A program made the translations under genes and the position numbers. A stretch of DNA of 64,000 bases from Rhodospirillales bacterium (GTDB lineage: Bacteria; Pseudomonadota; Alphaproteobacteria; Rhodospirillales; SHVQ01), in the NCBI GenBank assembly GCA_009694195.1, contig SHVQ01000002.1, positions 1 through 64,000 on the forward strand. The letters are read 5' to 3'. Shown piece after piece: positions 55,910-64,000 of this stretch (within the stretch, counting starts at the first letter, position 1; every line of letters starts with the position of its first letter). The notes beneath the pieces were generated by a model. The model was not told the origin of the DNA. It worked only from the letters and a program-made list of their open reading frames with translations, and did not search any database.

Positions 55910-56965
55910 TTAGCCCGCGAGCCGCCCTTGGCGCCCTTGGGCCTCTCCGAGCGCGGCCGCGATGGCCGGACGGTCGAGGCCGGTCAAGCCGATCACCACG
56001 AGGACACCCGAACGATCCTCGCCCGCCTGCCAGGGACGGTCGTAGTAGCGATCGACCCGCGGCCCCACGGCCTGGATGACGTGGCGCATGGGCTTCCCCG
56101 GCACGTGCACGAAGCCCTTGATGCGAAGCACGTCGTGCATGCGCGCGACATCCTGGATGCGGGATTCGAGCGCGCCGGGATCGCCCACGTCGCCGACGGC
56201 GACCGTGAAGCTCTCGAAATCGTTGTGATCGTGCAGGCCGTCCTCGTTGTCGTGGTGGGAGCGCCGCGCATCGACGGTCGCTTCGGCTTCCGCCCCGATC
56301 CCCAGCAGCACGCGGATATCAACGGCGCCCTGCACGGTCGAGACGACCTTCACCGGACGGTCGAGCCGACGGCCGAGATCGGCTTCGACCTCCGCGAGCG
56401 CGTCCGCGCTCACCAGATCGCGCTTGTTGAGGAGAATCATGTCGGCGCAGCGGAGCTGGTCCTCGAACACCTCTTCCAACGGAGCATCGTGATCGAGGCT
56501 CGGATCGGCGCGGCGCGCGGCCGCCAGCGCTTCCGGGTCCTGGGCGAAGCGGCCGCCGGCGACGGCCGGCGCGTCGATCACGGCGATGACCCCGTCGACG
56601 GTGGTCCGCGTGCGCACCGCCGGCCACTGGAACGCCTTCAGCAGCGGCTTCGGCAACGCCAGGCCGGAGGTTTCGATCACGATGTGGTCGGGCGGATCGG
56701 CGCGGTCCAGCAGCTTCTCCATGGTCGGAAGAAAGTCGTCGGCGACGGTGCAGCAGATGCAGCCGTTCGCGAGCTCGATCATATCTTCCTCGCGGCAAGC
56801 TTCGGTGCCGCACCCCTTGATCAGTTCCTTGTCGATGCCGATGTCGCCGAACTCGTTGATGATGAGCGCGAGCCGGCGCCCCTGGGCGTTCCGCAGGAGA
56901 TGGCGGACGAGCGTCGTCTTGCCGGCGCCGAGGAACCCCGTGATGACGGTGACCGGAATCTTCAT
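55910..56965 (-). CDS. cobW: CobW family GTPase (cobalt/zinc metallochaperone)
   Basis: 351 residues, G3E GTPase. P-loop ITGFLGAGKTTLVRHLL, metal motif GCICCT (C69, C71, C72), GTP base motif LLNKRDLV, and a His/Asp-rich loop SHHDNEDGLHDHND (~236-248) before the CobW C-terminal domain (MHDVLRIKGFVHVPGKPMRHVIQ). Presumed to load cobalt onto CobN. Start ATG overlaps the cobU stop by 4 bases; cobN follows after 43 bases. Confidence 0.95.
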   Translation of the reverse strand: MKIPVTVITGFLGAGKTTLVRHLLRNAQGRRLALIINEFGDIGIDKELIKGCGTEACREEDMIELANGCICCTVADDFLPTMEKLLDRADPPDHIVIETSGLALPKPLLKAFQWPAVRTRTTVDGVIAVIDAPAVAGGRFAQDPEALAAARRADPSLDHDAPLEEVFEDQLRCADMILLNKRDLVSADALAEVEADLGRRLDRPVKVVSTVQGAVDIRVLLGIGAEAEATVDARRSHHDNEDGLHDHNDFESFTVAVGDVGDPGALESRIQDVARMHDVLRIKGFVHVPGKPMRHVIQAVGPRVDRYYDRPWQAGEDRSGVLVVIGLTGLDRPAIAAALGEAQGRQGRLAG

Positions 56966-57489
56966 TGGCTCGTTTCCTTCAGCACGGCGGGAATGCCGGC
57001 CGTCATGAACACGACACGGTCCGCGGCCGCGGCGATCTTCTGGTGGGTGATGCCGGCCGCGTCGACGAATGCGCGCGCAAGCGCATTGGCCGGCACCACG
57101 CCCTGCCCGACTTCGTTCGATACCAGCACCACAGGTCCTCTTGAATTCCGCAGCGTTGAAACGAGCTCGTCGACCGCCGCGTTCCAGTCCCGACCGGCCG
57201 CCATGAGGTTGCTCAGCCAGAGCGTGAGACAGTCGACGAGCACCGGCCGTTCAGGCGCGGCATGTTCTGCCAAGACCGCCGCGATGTCCAGCGGCTCTTC
57301 CACCGTTTTCCAGCGCGGTCCCCGGCGCGCCTTGTGCCGTTCGATGCGCTCCGCCATCTCCCGGTCCTTGGCTTCGGCGGTCGCCAAATAGAGGCCGCCC
57401 GCCGCGAGCCGCTCGGCGTAGGCGCTCTTGCCGGAGCGGGCGCCGCCGAGCACGAGCGTGACGCGCGGAAACCGAGGAGATGCCCCCAT
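56962..57489 (-). CDS. cobU: adenosylcobinamide kinase/adenosylcobinamide-phosphate guanylyltransferase
   Basis: 175 residues (CobP in the Pseudomonas naming). P-loop LVLGGARSGKSAYAE, YLATAEAKDREMAERIERHKARRG with the guanylylated-His region, LVDCLTLWLSNLM and VLVSNEVGQGVVPANALARAF. Full length. Downstream of the phosphatase-like gene by 21 bases. Confidence 0.95.
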   Translation of the reverse strand: MGASPRFPRVTLVLGGARSGKSAYAERLAAGGLYLATAEAKDREMAERIERHKARRGPRWKTVEEPLDIAAVLAEHAAPERPVLVDCLTLWLSNLMAAGRDWNAAVDELVSTLRNSRGPVVLVSNEVGQGVVPANALARAFVDAAGITHQKIAAAADRVVFMTAGIPAVLKETSQ

Positions 57490-57510
57490 GCGATTTTGCT
57501 GCCCTTCACG

Positions 57511-58158
57511 TCAACGCGCGGGCACGTTGACGGCCGCGACCCGCCAGTTGCCGCCATGCAAGCCCCCGGAGCGCCCCCGGAGCGTGCCGCCCTTCATGTG
57601 ATCAATGCGGGTGAGGCCGAGATTGTCGAAGCGAAACGAAAACCCGGGAGCGCCCGCGAGGTCGAGGGCGACGGCCATCGCCGCCCGGATCGTGCCGCCG
57701 TGGGCGATGGCGACGATGTCGCGGCCGCGGTGGTTTGCCGTGAGCTCGCCGATCGCCTGCTTCGTCCGCGTCACCACGTCGGCGAAGCTTTCGCCGCCGG
57801 GCGGGCTGTTCGACCAGGGGTCCTTCCAGAACTCGTGATAGGCGGGGGCGTTCCAGGCCTCCATCTCGTCCCAGGTCATGCCCTGCCATTCGCCGAAATA
57901 CTGCTCGGCGAAATCGCGCACCACGATCGGCTCCGGGATGGGGGCGCCCGCGTCCGCGATCGCACGCGCCGTCGCCTGGGTGCGCGAAAGGTGGGTCGTG
58001 ATCCAGACGGCGTCGCGCGGAAGAAGCCCTGAGAGAACCTTCATGCTCTCGGCGTCCGACGTATCGCAGGGCACGTCGTCCTGTCCGTAGAGCCGCCCCA
58101 TGTAGGCGGGAACGACGGGGGCGTGGCGCACCCACCACCATCGCGTCACGTCGCTCAT
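57511..58158 (-). CDS. histidine phosphatase family protein, probable alpha-ribazole phosphatase
   Basis: 215 residues. Phosphohistidine motif WVRHAPV (Arg11, His12), YFGEWQGMTWDE with the substrate region, and IAHGGTIRAAMAVAL with the second His. Position between cobS and cobU fits CobC (alpha-ribazole phosphatase), which removes the phosphate before or after lower-ligand attachment. ATG 58158 overlaps the cobS stop by 4 bases; a longer in-frame extension is only cobS shadow. Confidence 0.88.
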   Translation of the reverse strand: MSDVTRWWWVRHAPVVPAYMGRLYGQDDVPCDTSDAESMKVLSGLLPRDAVWITTHLSRTQATARAIADAGAPIPEPIVVRDFAEQYFGEWQGMTWDEMEAWNAPAYHEFWKDPWSNSPPGGESFADVVTRTKQAIGELTANHRGRDIVAIAHGGTIRAAMAVALDLAGAPGFSFRFDNLGLTRIDHMKGGTLRGRSGGLHGGNWRVAAVNVPAR

Positions 58159-58940
58159 GCGGCCCACGCGGCCGCCGCGACGAGGATCGCTATTTCGGAC
58201 GCCTGCTGGACGGCGCCCAGCACGTCCCCCGTGATGCCGCCGAGCTGGCGGTCGGCGAGACGCGTGATGCACCACGAAGCACCGGAGGCGAGAAGGATCG
58301 CGCCCAAGCCGGCCACGGGGCCGAGGGCCACGAGGGCGATCCCGCATCCGACGGCGAACGCGACGGCGGCGCTCCGGCGGTCCGGGCGGCCGGCGGCGAC
58401 CGCGAGACCGTCCGCGCGCGCGGGCTCGCGCGCATGCATGAGCCAGGGCAGGATTCCGCGCGAGCACGCGTGCGCGGCGACGAGGGCGCCTGCGGCGCCG
58501 GCGAGGCTCGCGATCGCCGCCGCGCGGATCCCGACGGAAAGAACGACCGCGAGCACGCCGAAGGCTCCGATGCCGCCCGCCCGCATGAGGGCGAGCTTTT
58601 CATCCCGCGCGACCCCGGCACCGAGCCCATCGGCCGCGTCGGCGAGCCCGTCTTCGTGCAGCCCCCCCGTCAGCGCTGCGGCGAGCGCAATCGCGAGAAA
58701 GGCGGCCACCAGGGCCGGCGCTCCGAGCGCGAGAACGACGGCATGGCCGAGCGCGGCGAGCGCTCCGATGAGCAGGCCGACCAGGGGGAAAGCGCGCGCC
58801 GATTCACCGAGATTGCGGAATTCCCCTGCCGGCACGGGAAACGGCAAGCGCGTGAGAAACTGCCCGGCGAGGCAGATGTCCCGCCACCAGCCGCCGACCA
58901 TTCTGCCGGCCCCATCCAACGCACTCCGATCGAATGCCAC
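58155..58940 (-). CDS. cobS: adenosylcobinamide-GDP ribazoletransferase (cobalamin synthase)
   Basis: 261 residues from GTG 58940, which has GGAGAGGGG at a 5-base distance; ATG 58901 (MVGGWWRDIC) is the alternative. Membrane protein with QFLTRLPFPVP, the Mg-binding GGLHEDGLADAADGLG and ALMRAGGIGAFGVLAVVL, plus about six helices. Joins adenosyl-GDP-cobinamide to alpha-ribazole (phosphate). Divergent from cobT over 130 bases, which presumably hold both promoters. Confidence 0.94.
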   Translation of the reverse strand: MAFDRSALDGAGRMVGGWWRDICLAGQFLTRLPFPVPAGEFRNLGESARAFPLVGLLIGALAALGHAVVLALGAPALVAAFLAIALAAALTGGLHEDGLADAADGLGAGVARDEKLALMRAGGIGAFGVLAVVLSVGIRAAAIASLAGAAGALVAAHACSRGILPWLMHAREPARADGLAVAAGRPDRRSAAVAFAVGCGIALVALGPVAGLGAILLASGASWCITRLADRQLGGITGDVLGAVQQASEIAILVAAAAWAA

Positions 58941-59070
58941 GTTTGCCCCTCTCCGGCTCTTTTTGCCTTCCAAACCGACGGCCGCGCAAAAAATCACACG
59001 ACCGGGCACCCGATTTTCGATTATAGCTCTCACGCGAACAACCCCAACCGGAAACCCTGGGGAGGGCTTT

Positions 59071-60102
59071 TTGGCGGTCCAGCGATCCGTCCGCACGCTC
59101 GGCGATATCCGCCGTCTGCTCCGGGGCCTGCCCGGGGCGGATGTCGGCGCCGCCGAACGCGCGGCCCAGCGCGAGCCCCAACTGACGAAGCCGCCGGGGG
59201 CGCTCGGGCGATTGGAGGACGTGAGCCGATGGCTCGCCGCGTGGCAGGGCCGCCATCCGCCTGAGGTCGAGCGGGTCGGCGTTCGCGTGTTCGCCGGAAG
59301 CCACGGCGTCGTCGTGCACGGCGTATCCGCCTACCCGCCGGAGGTCACCGCCCAGATGGTCGCCAACTTCGAAGCGGGAGGGGCGGCCGTCAATCAGCTC
59401 TGTATCGCGGTCGGCGCCGATCTTCGCATCGAGGCGATCGAGATCGCGCGCCCGACCCGCGATTTTACCGAAGCGCCCGCCATGAACGAAGACGAGTTCG
59501 CCCAAGCATTCGCGATCGGCATGGATTCGGTCGCCGCCAGCATGGACCTGCTCTGCGTCGGCGAAATGGGAATCGGCAACACGACGGCCGCGGCCGCCGT
59601 CTCGCACGGCCTTTTCGGCGGCGAGGCCCGCGATTGGACGGGGGCCGGCACGGGGCTCGAGGGCGAAGCGCTCATCCACAAGATCGCCATCGTCGGCAAG
59701 GCCGTTCGCCTGCACAAGGACGCCGCCGTCGATGCGCTCGACATTTTGCGCCGCATGGGCGGCCGCGAGCTTGCGGCCATCGCAGGCGCCGTCGCCGCGG
59801 CCCGCTACCGACGGATCCCGGTGCTGCTCGACGGCTACGTCTCGACCGCGGCGGCGGCGGCGATCGAGGTTTTCCGGAAAGGCGGCCTCGACCATTGCGA
59901 GGTCGGCCACGTGTCGGCAGAGGCGGGACATCGGCGGCTCTTGCAGCGGCTCAACAAGCGGCCCCTCCTCGACTTGGGCATGCGGCTCGGCGAGGGGACC
60001 GGCGCGGTGCTGGCGAGCTCCGTCGTCCGTGCGGCCGCCGCCTGCCACGCAGGCATGGCGACCTTCGGCGCGGCCGGGGTGAGCGACAAGGCGAAGGCGT
60101 AG
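59071..60102 (+). CDS. cobT: nicotinate-nucleotide-dimethylbenzimidazole phosphoribosyltransferase
   Basis: 343 residues from TTG 59071 with GGGGAGGG upstream. Motifs: LTKPPGALGRLEDVSRWLAAWQG, VFAGSHGVVVHGVSAYP, GEMGIGNTTAAAAV, VLLDGYVSTAAAAA and CEVGHVSAEAGHRRLL (conserved Glu/Ser near the base-binding site). Activates the lower ligand base to alpha-ribazole phosphate. Divergent from cobS, tail to tail with the ABC permease. Confidence 0.95.
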   Translation: MAVQRSVRTLGDIRRLLRGLPGADVGAAERAAQREPQLTKPPGALGRLEDVSRWLAAWQGRHPPEVERVGVRVFAGSHGVVVHGVSAYPPEVTAQMVANFEAGGAAVNQLCIAVGADLRIEAIEIARPTRDFTEAPAMNEDEFAQAFAIGMDSVAASMDLLCVGEMGIGNTTAAAAVSHGLFGGEARDWTGAGTGLEGEALIHKIAIVGKAVRLHKDAAVDALDILRRMGGRELAAIAGAVAAARYRRIPVLLDGYVSTAAAAAIEVFRKGGLDHCEVGHVSAEAGHRRLLQRLNKRPLLDLGMRLGEGTGAVLASSVVRAAAACHAGMATFGAAGVSDKAKA

Positions 60103-60104
60103 GT

Positions 60105-60929
60105 CTATTCGCCCTGCTGCAGCAGGAGACCGCGGATGCGGGCGACCCGAAACATGTAGAGAAAGAATACGGACGCGAAAACGATATAGACCGCGTTCAA
60201 GGCGACCGACCACACGAAGAGATCGACCGGAAACTCGTTCCGAAACAGAACGGCGCGCATCCCTTCGAATACGTAGGAAGACGGCATCGCCCAGGCGACC
60301 GGTTGCAGCCATACCGGAAGCGTCGAGACCGGGTAATAGATCCCGCTGAACGGCGCCACCACGAAGATCGCGAACCAGGCCAGGTTTTCCGCTCCGACGC
60401 CGTGACGGAGAACGATCGCGGAGACGGCGAGCCCGACGGCTGCGCCCATGATCAGAAGGTTGGCGTAGAACGCGACCAAGGGTAGCCCCAGCGAAAAGAC
60501 CCAGACGTCGTAGAGCGGAAACGAGAGCAGCGCGGCGGGCATGATGGCGACCGTCGTGCGCAGCACGCTGATGATGAGGAGAGAGGCAATGAATTCGGAC
60601 GGCCGGAGCGGGCTGATGAACAGTTGACCCAAGTTGCGCGACCACACCTCTTCCAGAAACGGGATCGCGACGCCCAAATTGGCGCGGAACAGCACGTCCC
60701 AGAGAAGCACTGCGCTCACCAGCACCCCCGCCGCCTGCGCGACCCAGGACGAGTGCTGGAGAAAGAACGTGGTGATGAAGCCCCAGAGCACCATCTGCAT
60801 GACCGGCCAATAGGCAAGCTCGAGGATGCGCGGCCAAGAGCTCCGGAGCACATAGAGGTGCCGGAGGATCAGGGCGCCGACCCGCTGCCACGAAAACAAG
60901 ATGATCCTGGTGTGGTCGCGAGCGGCCAT
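60105..60929 (-). CDS. ABC-2 type transporter permease
   Basis: 274 residues, six transmembrane helices (LAYWPVMQMVLWGFITTFFL, AGVLVSAVLLWDVLFRANLG, IISVLRTTVAIMPAALLSFPLY, VAFYANLLIMGAAVGLAVSAIVL, WFAIFVVAPFSGIYYPVSTLP, VALNAVYIVFASVFFLYMF), the ABC2_membrane layout used for drug, lipid or polysaccharide export. ATG 60929 comes one base after the ATPase stop. Substrate unknown. Confidence 0.9.
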   Translation of the reverse strand: MAARDHTRIILFSWQRVGALILRHLYVLRSSWPRILELAYWPVMQMVLWGFITTFFLQHSSWVAQAAGVLVSAVLLWDVLFRANLGVAIPFLEEVWSRNLGQLFISPLRPSEFIASLLIISVLRTTVAIMPAALLSFPLYDVWVFSLGLPLVAFYANLLIMGAAVGLAVSAIVLRHGVGAENLAWFAIFVVAPFSGIYYPVSTLPVWLQPVAWAMPSSYVFEGMRAVLFRNEFPVDLFVWSVALNAVYIVFASVFFLYMFRVARIRGLLLQQGE

Positions 60930-60930
60930 G

Positions 60931-61707
60931 TCACTGCCCCGGCACCGCGCCGCGGTCGCGGCGACCGCGGGCGATGTCGAGAAACACGTCCTCCAGCGTC
61001 TCGCGCCCATAACGGGCGATCAGATCCGCCGGCGCTCCCGAGGCGACGATCGCGCCTTCCCGCATGATCAGCACCTGATCGCAAAGGCGCTCCACCTCCG
61101 CCATGTTGTGCGACGCGAGCACGATGGTGGCGCCGCTCGTCCGCCGGTAGCTGTCGAGGTGGGCGCGGATCCAATCGGCGGCGTCGGGGTCAAGGGATGC
61201 GGTCGGCTCGTCCAGCAGAAGCAGCTCCGGCTCGTTGATCAACGCCTTCGCGAGCGAGACACGGGTGATCTGCCCGGCCGAAAGGCTGCCCGTGGGCCTG
61301 TTCAGGAACGGCCTGACATCGAGCGCCTCGCTTATACGGAGGATCCGCGCCTGCCTGTTGTCGAGACCGTACAGGAGCGCATAGACGGTCAGGTTTTCCC
61401 GCACCGTCAGGCGTCTCGGAAGATTGACGTAAGGCGACGAGAAGTTCATCCGCGGCAACACGCGCTCGCGGTGGCCGGCCATGTTTTGGCCGAACACCGT
61501 CACCGTGCCTGATGTCGGCAACAGAAGGCCCAGCACCATTGCCAGGGTCGTCGTCTTCCCGGCGCCGTTGCCGCCGAGAAGCCCGAGCGTAATGCCTCGT
61601 GGCACGCTGAAATCGACGGCGTCGACAGCGACGATGTCGCCGAAGCGCTTCGTCAGGCCTTCGGCCCGGATAACGGGGGAGGCGGGGGAGGCGGGGGAGG
61701 ACGGCAT
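60931..61707 (-). CDS. ABC transporter ATP-binding protein (partner of the ABC-2 permease)
   Basis: 258 residues. Walker A GGNGAGKTT, Q-loop region MNFSSPYVNLP, signature variant SLSAGQITR, Walker B LLLLDEPTASLDPD and H-loop LASHNMAE. N-terminus has ASPASP encoded by three perfect 9-base units (CGGGGGAGG at 61674-61700). Works with the permease immediately downstream (1-base gap). Confidence 0.93.
   Translation of the reverse strand: MPSSPASPASPVIRAEGLTKRFGDIVAVDAVDFSVPRGITLGLLGGNGAGKTTTLAMVLGLLLPTSGTVTVFGQNMAGHRERVLPRMNFSSPYVNLPRRLTVRENLTVYALLYGLDNRQARILRISEALDVRPFLNRPTGSLSAGQITRVSLAKALINEPELLLLDEPTASLDPDAADWIRAHLDSYRRTSGATIVLASHNMAEVERLCDQVLIMREGAIVASGAPADLIARYGRETLEDVFLDIARGRRDRGAVPGQ
61674..61700. 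repeat. three tandem 9-base units at the 5' end of the ABC ATPase gene
   Basis: CGGGGGAGG repeated three times without mismatch, within the first ten codons (minus strand) and encoding Ser/Pro/Ala. A unit length of nine keeps frame, so gain or loss would alter only the N-terminal length. Confidence 0.7.
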
Positions 61708-61760
61708 GGGTCAGCCGGTCGCGCACGGCGGGCGGCTGCCGGCCGACAAGACGGCGAGGC

Positions 61761-63038
61761 TCAACGTCCTGCCTCGATCCGGCGTTTGATCTTCAGGAGC
61801 TCGCGGCGTCGGTTGTCCTCGGCGATGAGCTGCTCGATGTAGCGCCCTTGGAACATCGTAATGCCGACCGTACGCCCGAAATCGACGGCTTCCCGGTTGT
61901 CGCAGCGGCAGAGCACGATCTTCCCCTCGCCCACCTGCGTGACCATCGTTTGAAGCTTCTTCTGCACGTCTTCGCCGCCGTCCACCAATTCGGTGTTCCA
62001 GACGAGCTTCATGAGGTCGGCGCCGACGCGCTCGCGGTTGATCATCACCATTGATCGGAAGTTGAGGCCGTCGAGCAAGACGCGATAGCCGCGCGACTGG
62101 GCGAACTCGCGCGCGAAGAGATAGGAGGCGACGTCCGCCAGGATGTCCTCCTTCTGCAGCTCGATGATCATCGCGCCCCGGCGCGATGCCGAGATGTTGT
62201 CGTCGAACCCGAGGAATTCGGGCGAGAGCACGGTGGCCACATTGATGTTGAAACTGATATTCCCGGAAATGGTTTCCCGGTCGGACTTGCTCAAAAAGCG
62301 CCAGCATGCGGCGGTCGAGCGTCATGGTGAGATGCTGAAAGAGCCAGCGATTGGACATCAGGTTGACGTCGGGCAGCACCGTTTCGCGGAGATCGCTGAT
62401 GGAGATGAAAAGCTCGCTGAAAAAGGGCTCCGGAACGTTCTTCGAGGTCACCGTGCAGACGAACTGCCGGCGCATGAGATTGGAGAGATCGGCCCGCGAC
62501 AAGGCCTCCTCGACGCGGCTCAAGGTCTCCGGTGTCAGCGCCTCGCCTTTCTGCTGCTTTGCTCTCAAGGTGGCGCGCGCGTCGGGTCGGCTCTGGACCT
62601 CCTCGTCGCGTTTGCGCTCGGCATCCGCGAGCTCGCGCACGACCCGGTGAATCTCGGAAAAATCGGACGCGGCGTTGTACCACTTGGCAAAGGGAGACGG
62701 TGCCTTGCTCTCGTCGGCGACGAGGGGATCGTCGCCAAACAAGAAGCGCGCCTTGCGGACCGCGGTTTCGGTCTAGGCATGAGCTTCGGCTTTATAAATG
62801 AAGAAAAAGTCGTTGTTCTTCAGTTTGAAAAGCTGGCCCGACATCGCCGCGATGAGAGGCTCGAAACAATCCGCCGCGGCCCGGATGTGCTGGTCGCGAC
62901 GGTTGATGGGCTGCAAGGCCGACAGGCGAAGATGAGCGACTCTGCGGCCCTCCGAGCGCTTCTCAAGCCGCTGGACGTAGTCGAGAAGCAAAGCCTCCTG
63001 GCTCGTCCCCGTTTCGTTACATCCGGTGGCGTCGCCAT
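61761..63038 (-). pseudogene. EAL-like domain protein 1, interrupted by an in-frame TAG and two apparent frameshifts
   Basis: Read from ATG 63038 (MATPPDVTK) the gene shifts frame at a GGGG run (63007-63010), continues with TSQEALLLDYVQRLEKRSEG and LKNNDFFFIYKAEAHA, meets TAG at 62773-62775, resumes TETAVRKARFLFGDDPLVADES up to WLFQHLTMTLDRRMLAL, shifts at T5 (62293-62297) and ends with SKSDRETISGNISFNINV and the EAL-like C-domain (GYRVLLDGLNFRSMVMI, ITMFQGRYIEQL). The catalytic EAL/Mg residues are not seen, so even an intact product would be a degenerate EAL domain, probably a binding or sensory module. Family resembles conserved alphaproteobacterial EAL-like proteins; paralogous to the next gene. 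Confidence 0.75.
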
Positions 63039-63117
63039 CTGTCCGTTGGCTCCCTTCGAGGGGCGTCACCTTGCCTTAAGAGCGGGGGGGCGGCAACCGC
63101 GTTCATGGCCGGCCGTT

Positions 63118-64000
63118 TCATGCCTTGGCCTGGGCGGCCATCGCCTCCACCAGACGGTCGATGAACCGGCCCTGAAAGCGCGTGACTCCGATCTGCAGAC
63201 CCCATTTTACCGCGTCTTCCGAATCAACGCGGGAGAGAATCACATGGTCGCGTCCGACACGGCCGACGATGTCGCGCATTTCGCGCATCCGGTTCTCGCG
63301 CCCTTCACCTTCGAACTCGGGCCCCCAGGCAATCTTCACGAAGTTGGGCTTGAGGAAAGATGGATCGAAGAACTGAACGGCGATCGGGTTAAGGCCGTCC
63401 ATCAACACGCGGAAGCCCTGCTCCTACAGGTTTGCGCGCACGCCGTCGAAGCGGTTGACGTCCGAAAAGATGTCGATCAGCTGCATCTCGATGACGACCT
63501 TGGCGGTGTGCTCGCCGACGGCGGCGCGGAACAGCTCCCAGTCGCGCGTGAGAATGGTGTTGATGTTGAGATTGAGGCTGATCGCGTCCGGCAGCGTGGC
63601 AAAATTGCGCCGCGCCATGACGGCGAGCACGCGCTTATCCAGGGTCTCCGTCAGATATTGAAACAGCCAGGGGTTGGCGAAGAGGTTGATGTCCGGCGCG
63701 ACGCGCGTCTTGAGTTCGCCGATCGCAACGAAATGTTCGCGGAACACGATCTGCGCCTTGCTGCCGGGGACAACATTCAACGCCGTTTGGCTGCGGATCA
63801 GGTCGGCGACCTGGGTCGCGCGCAGTTTTTGGTTGATGATGACCAGGTTCTTCGGCGCGAGCGGGGCGCCTTCCGATTTCGCCGGCCTCGACCCCGCCGC
63901 CCCCTCCTTCGCGGCAGGAGCCTGCTTCTGGCGCGCCTCGGCGGCGGCCACGAGGTCGTTCACGGCCGCGACAAAAGCCTTGAAGTCTTCGGTGCGCGTA
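63118..64000 (-). pseudogene. EAL-like domain protein 2, 5' end outside the window, in-frame TAG
   Basis: The frame is open to the right edge, so the start is not visible. The visible part has an Ala/Lys/Glu-rich linker, INLFANPWLFQYLTETLDKRVLAVM (also conserved in protein 1), AISLNLNINTILT and VVIEMQLIDIFSDV, then TAG at 63424-63426, and in the same phase EQGFRVLMDGLNPIAVQFF, DHVILSRVDSEDAVKWGLQIG, VTRFQGRFIDRLVEAM to TGA at 63118. No other lesion is seen. Could be read through, split, or decayed. Both proteins lack the canonical EAL catalytic residues. Confidence 0.72.

Overview
The window is a gene-dense, GC-rich chromosomal segment from an alphaproteobacterium, probably Rhodospirillales-like. 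This is inferred from the thrS-infC-rpmI-rplT-pheST order, the MsrPQ pair, the CbiG-CobJ fusion, CobN-type cobalt chelation and many small palindromic intergenic repeats. No plasmid, phage, CRISPR or transposase gene was seen. One tRNA gene (tRNA-Arg, anticodon CCG) lies at 25440-25516.

Layout. 0-5.6 kb: a partial hypothetical gene, an M23 peptidoglycan endopeptidase with a stop at codon 29, an ABHD10-like hydrolase, two glycosyltransferases (GT4, GT9) and a solute-binding protein. 5.7-12.6 kb: the translation cluster thrS, infC (ATT start), rpmI, rplT, pheS, pheT. 12.9-19.1 kb: GST, msrP-msrQ, a conserved hypothetical, polA and a CHCC zinc-finger protein. 19.2-25.4 kb: an ABC-2-type ATPase without permease, a lipoprotein hydrolase, an FAD amine oxidase, a CgeB-like glycosyltransferase and an LDH2-family dehydrogenase lacking the usual catalytic His. 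25.4-28.0 kb: tRNA-Arg followed by a patch of small or unusual genes (one-TM peptide, ankyrin protein, a degenerate PLD-like protein, a cNMP-binding protein). 28.2-34.5 kb: amine oxidase, HupE/UreJ, Sel1 protein, Ada, YgjP-type protease, DapA family protein and two tandem UPF0260 proteins.

34.5-60.1 kb is dominated by cobalamin synthesis: cobB; cbiD-cobK; a minus-strand operon cbiX, a DUF429-like/CobH fusion, cobL, cobI, cbiG-cobJ, cobM; then cobD, cobQ, cobO, cobN, cobW, cobU, an alpha-ribazole-phosphatase-like gene, cobS and divergent cobT. Most neighbours overlap by 1-4 bases, so they are probably translationally coupled. The set mixes markers of early cobalt insertion (CbiX, CbiD, CbiG) with late insertion (CobN). 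CobA, CobG, CobF, the CobS/CobT chelatase subunits and BluB are not in the window. 60.1-61.7 kb holds an ABC-2 exporter pair, and 61.8-64 kb two tandem, interrupted EAL-like genes, the second cut by the window end.

The most interesting observations are: (i) a member of a dispersed palindromic repeat family sits in frame inside a gene and forms the linker of a DUF429-like/CobH fusion protein; (ii) the hybrid early/late cobalt-insertion gene set; (iii) in-frame stops in three otherwise well-preserved genes, two of them inside nearly the same 17-base sequence; (iv) a duplicated promoter-like block ahead of both a dehydrogenase and the tRNA-Arg gene.
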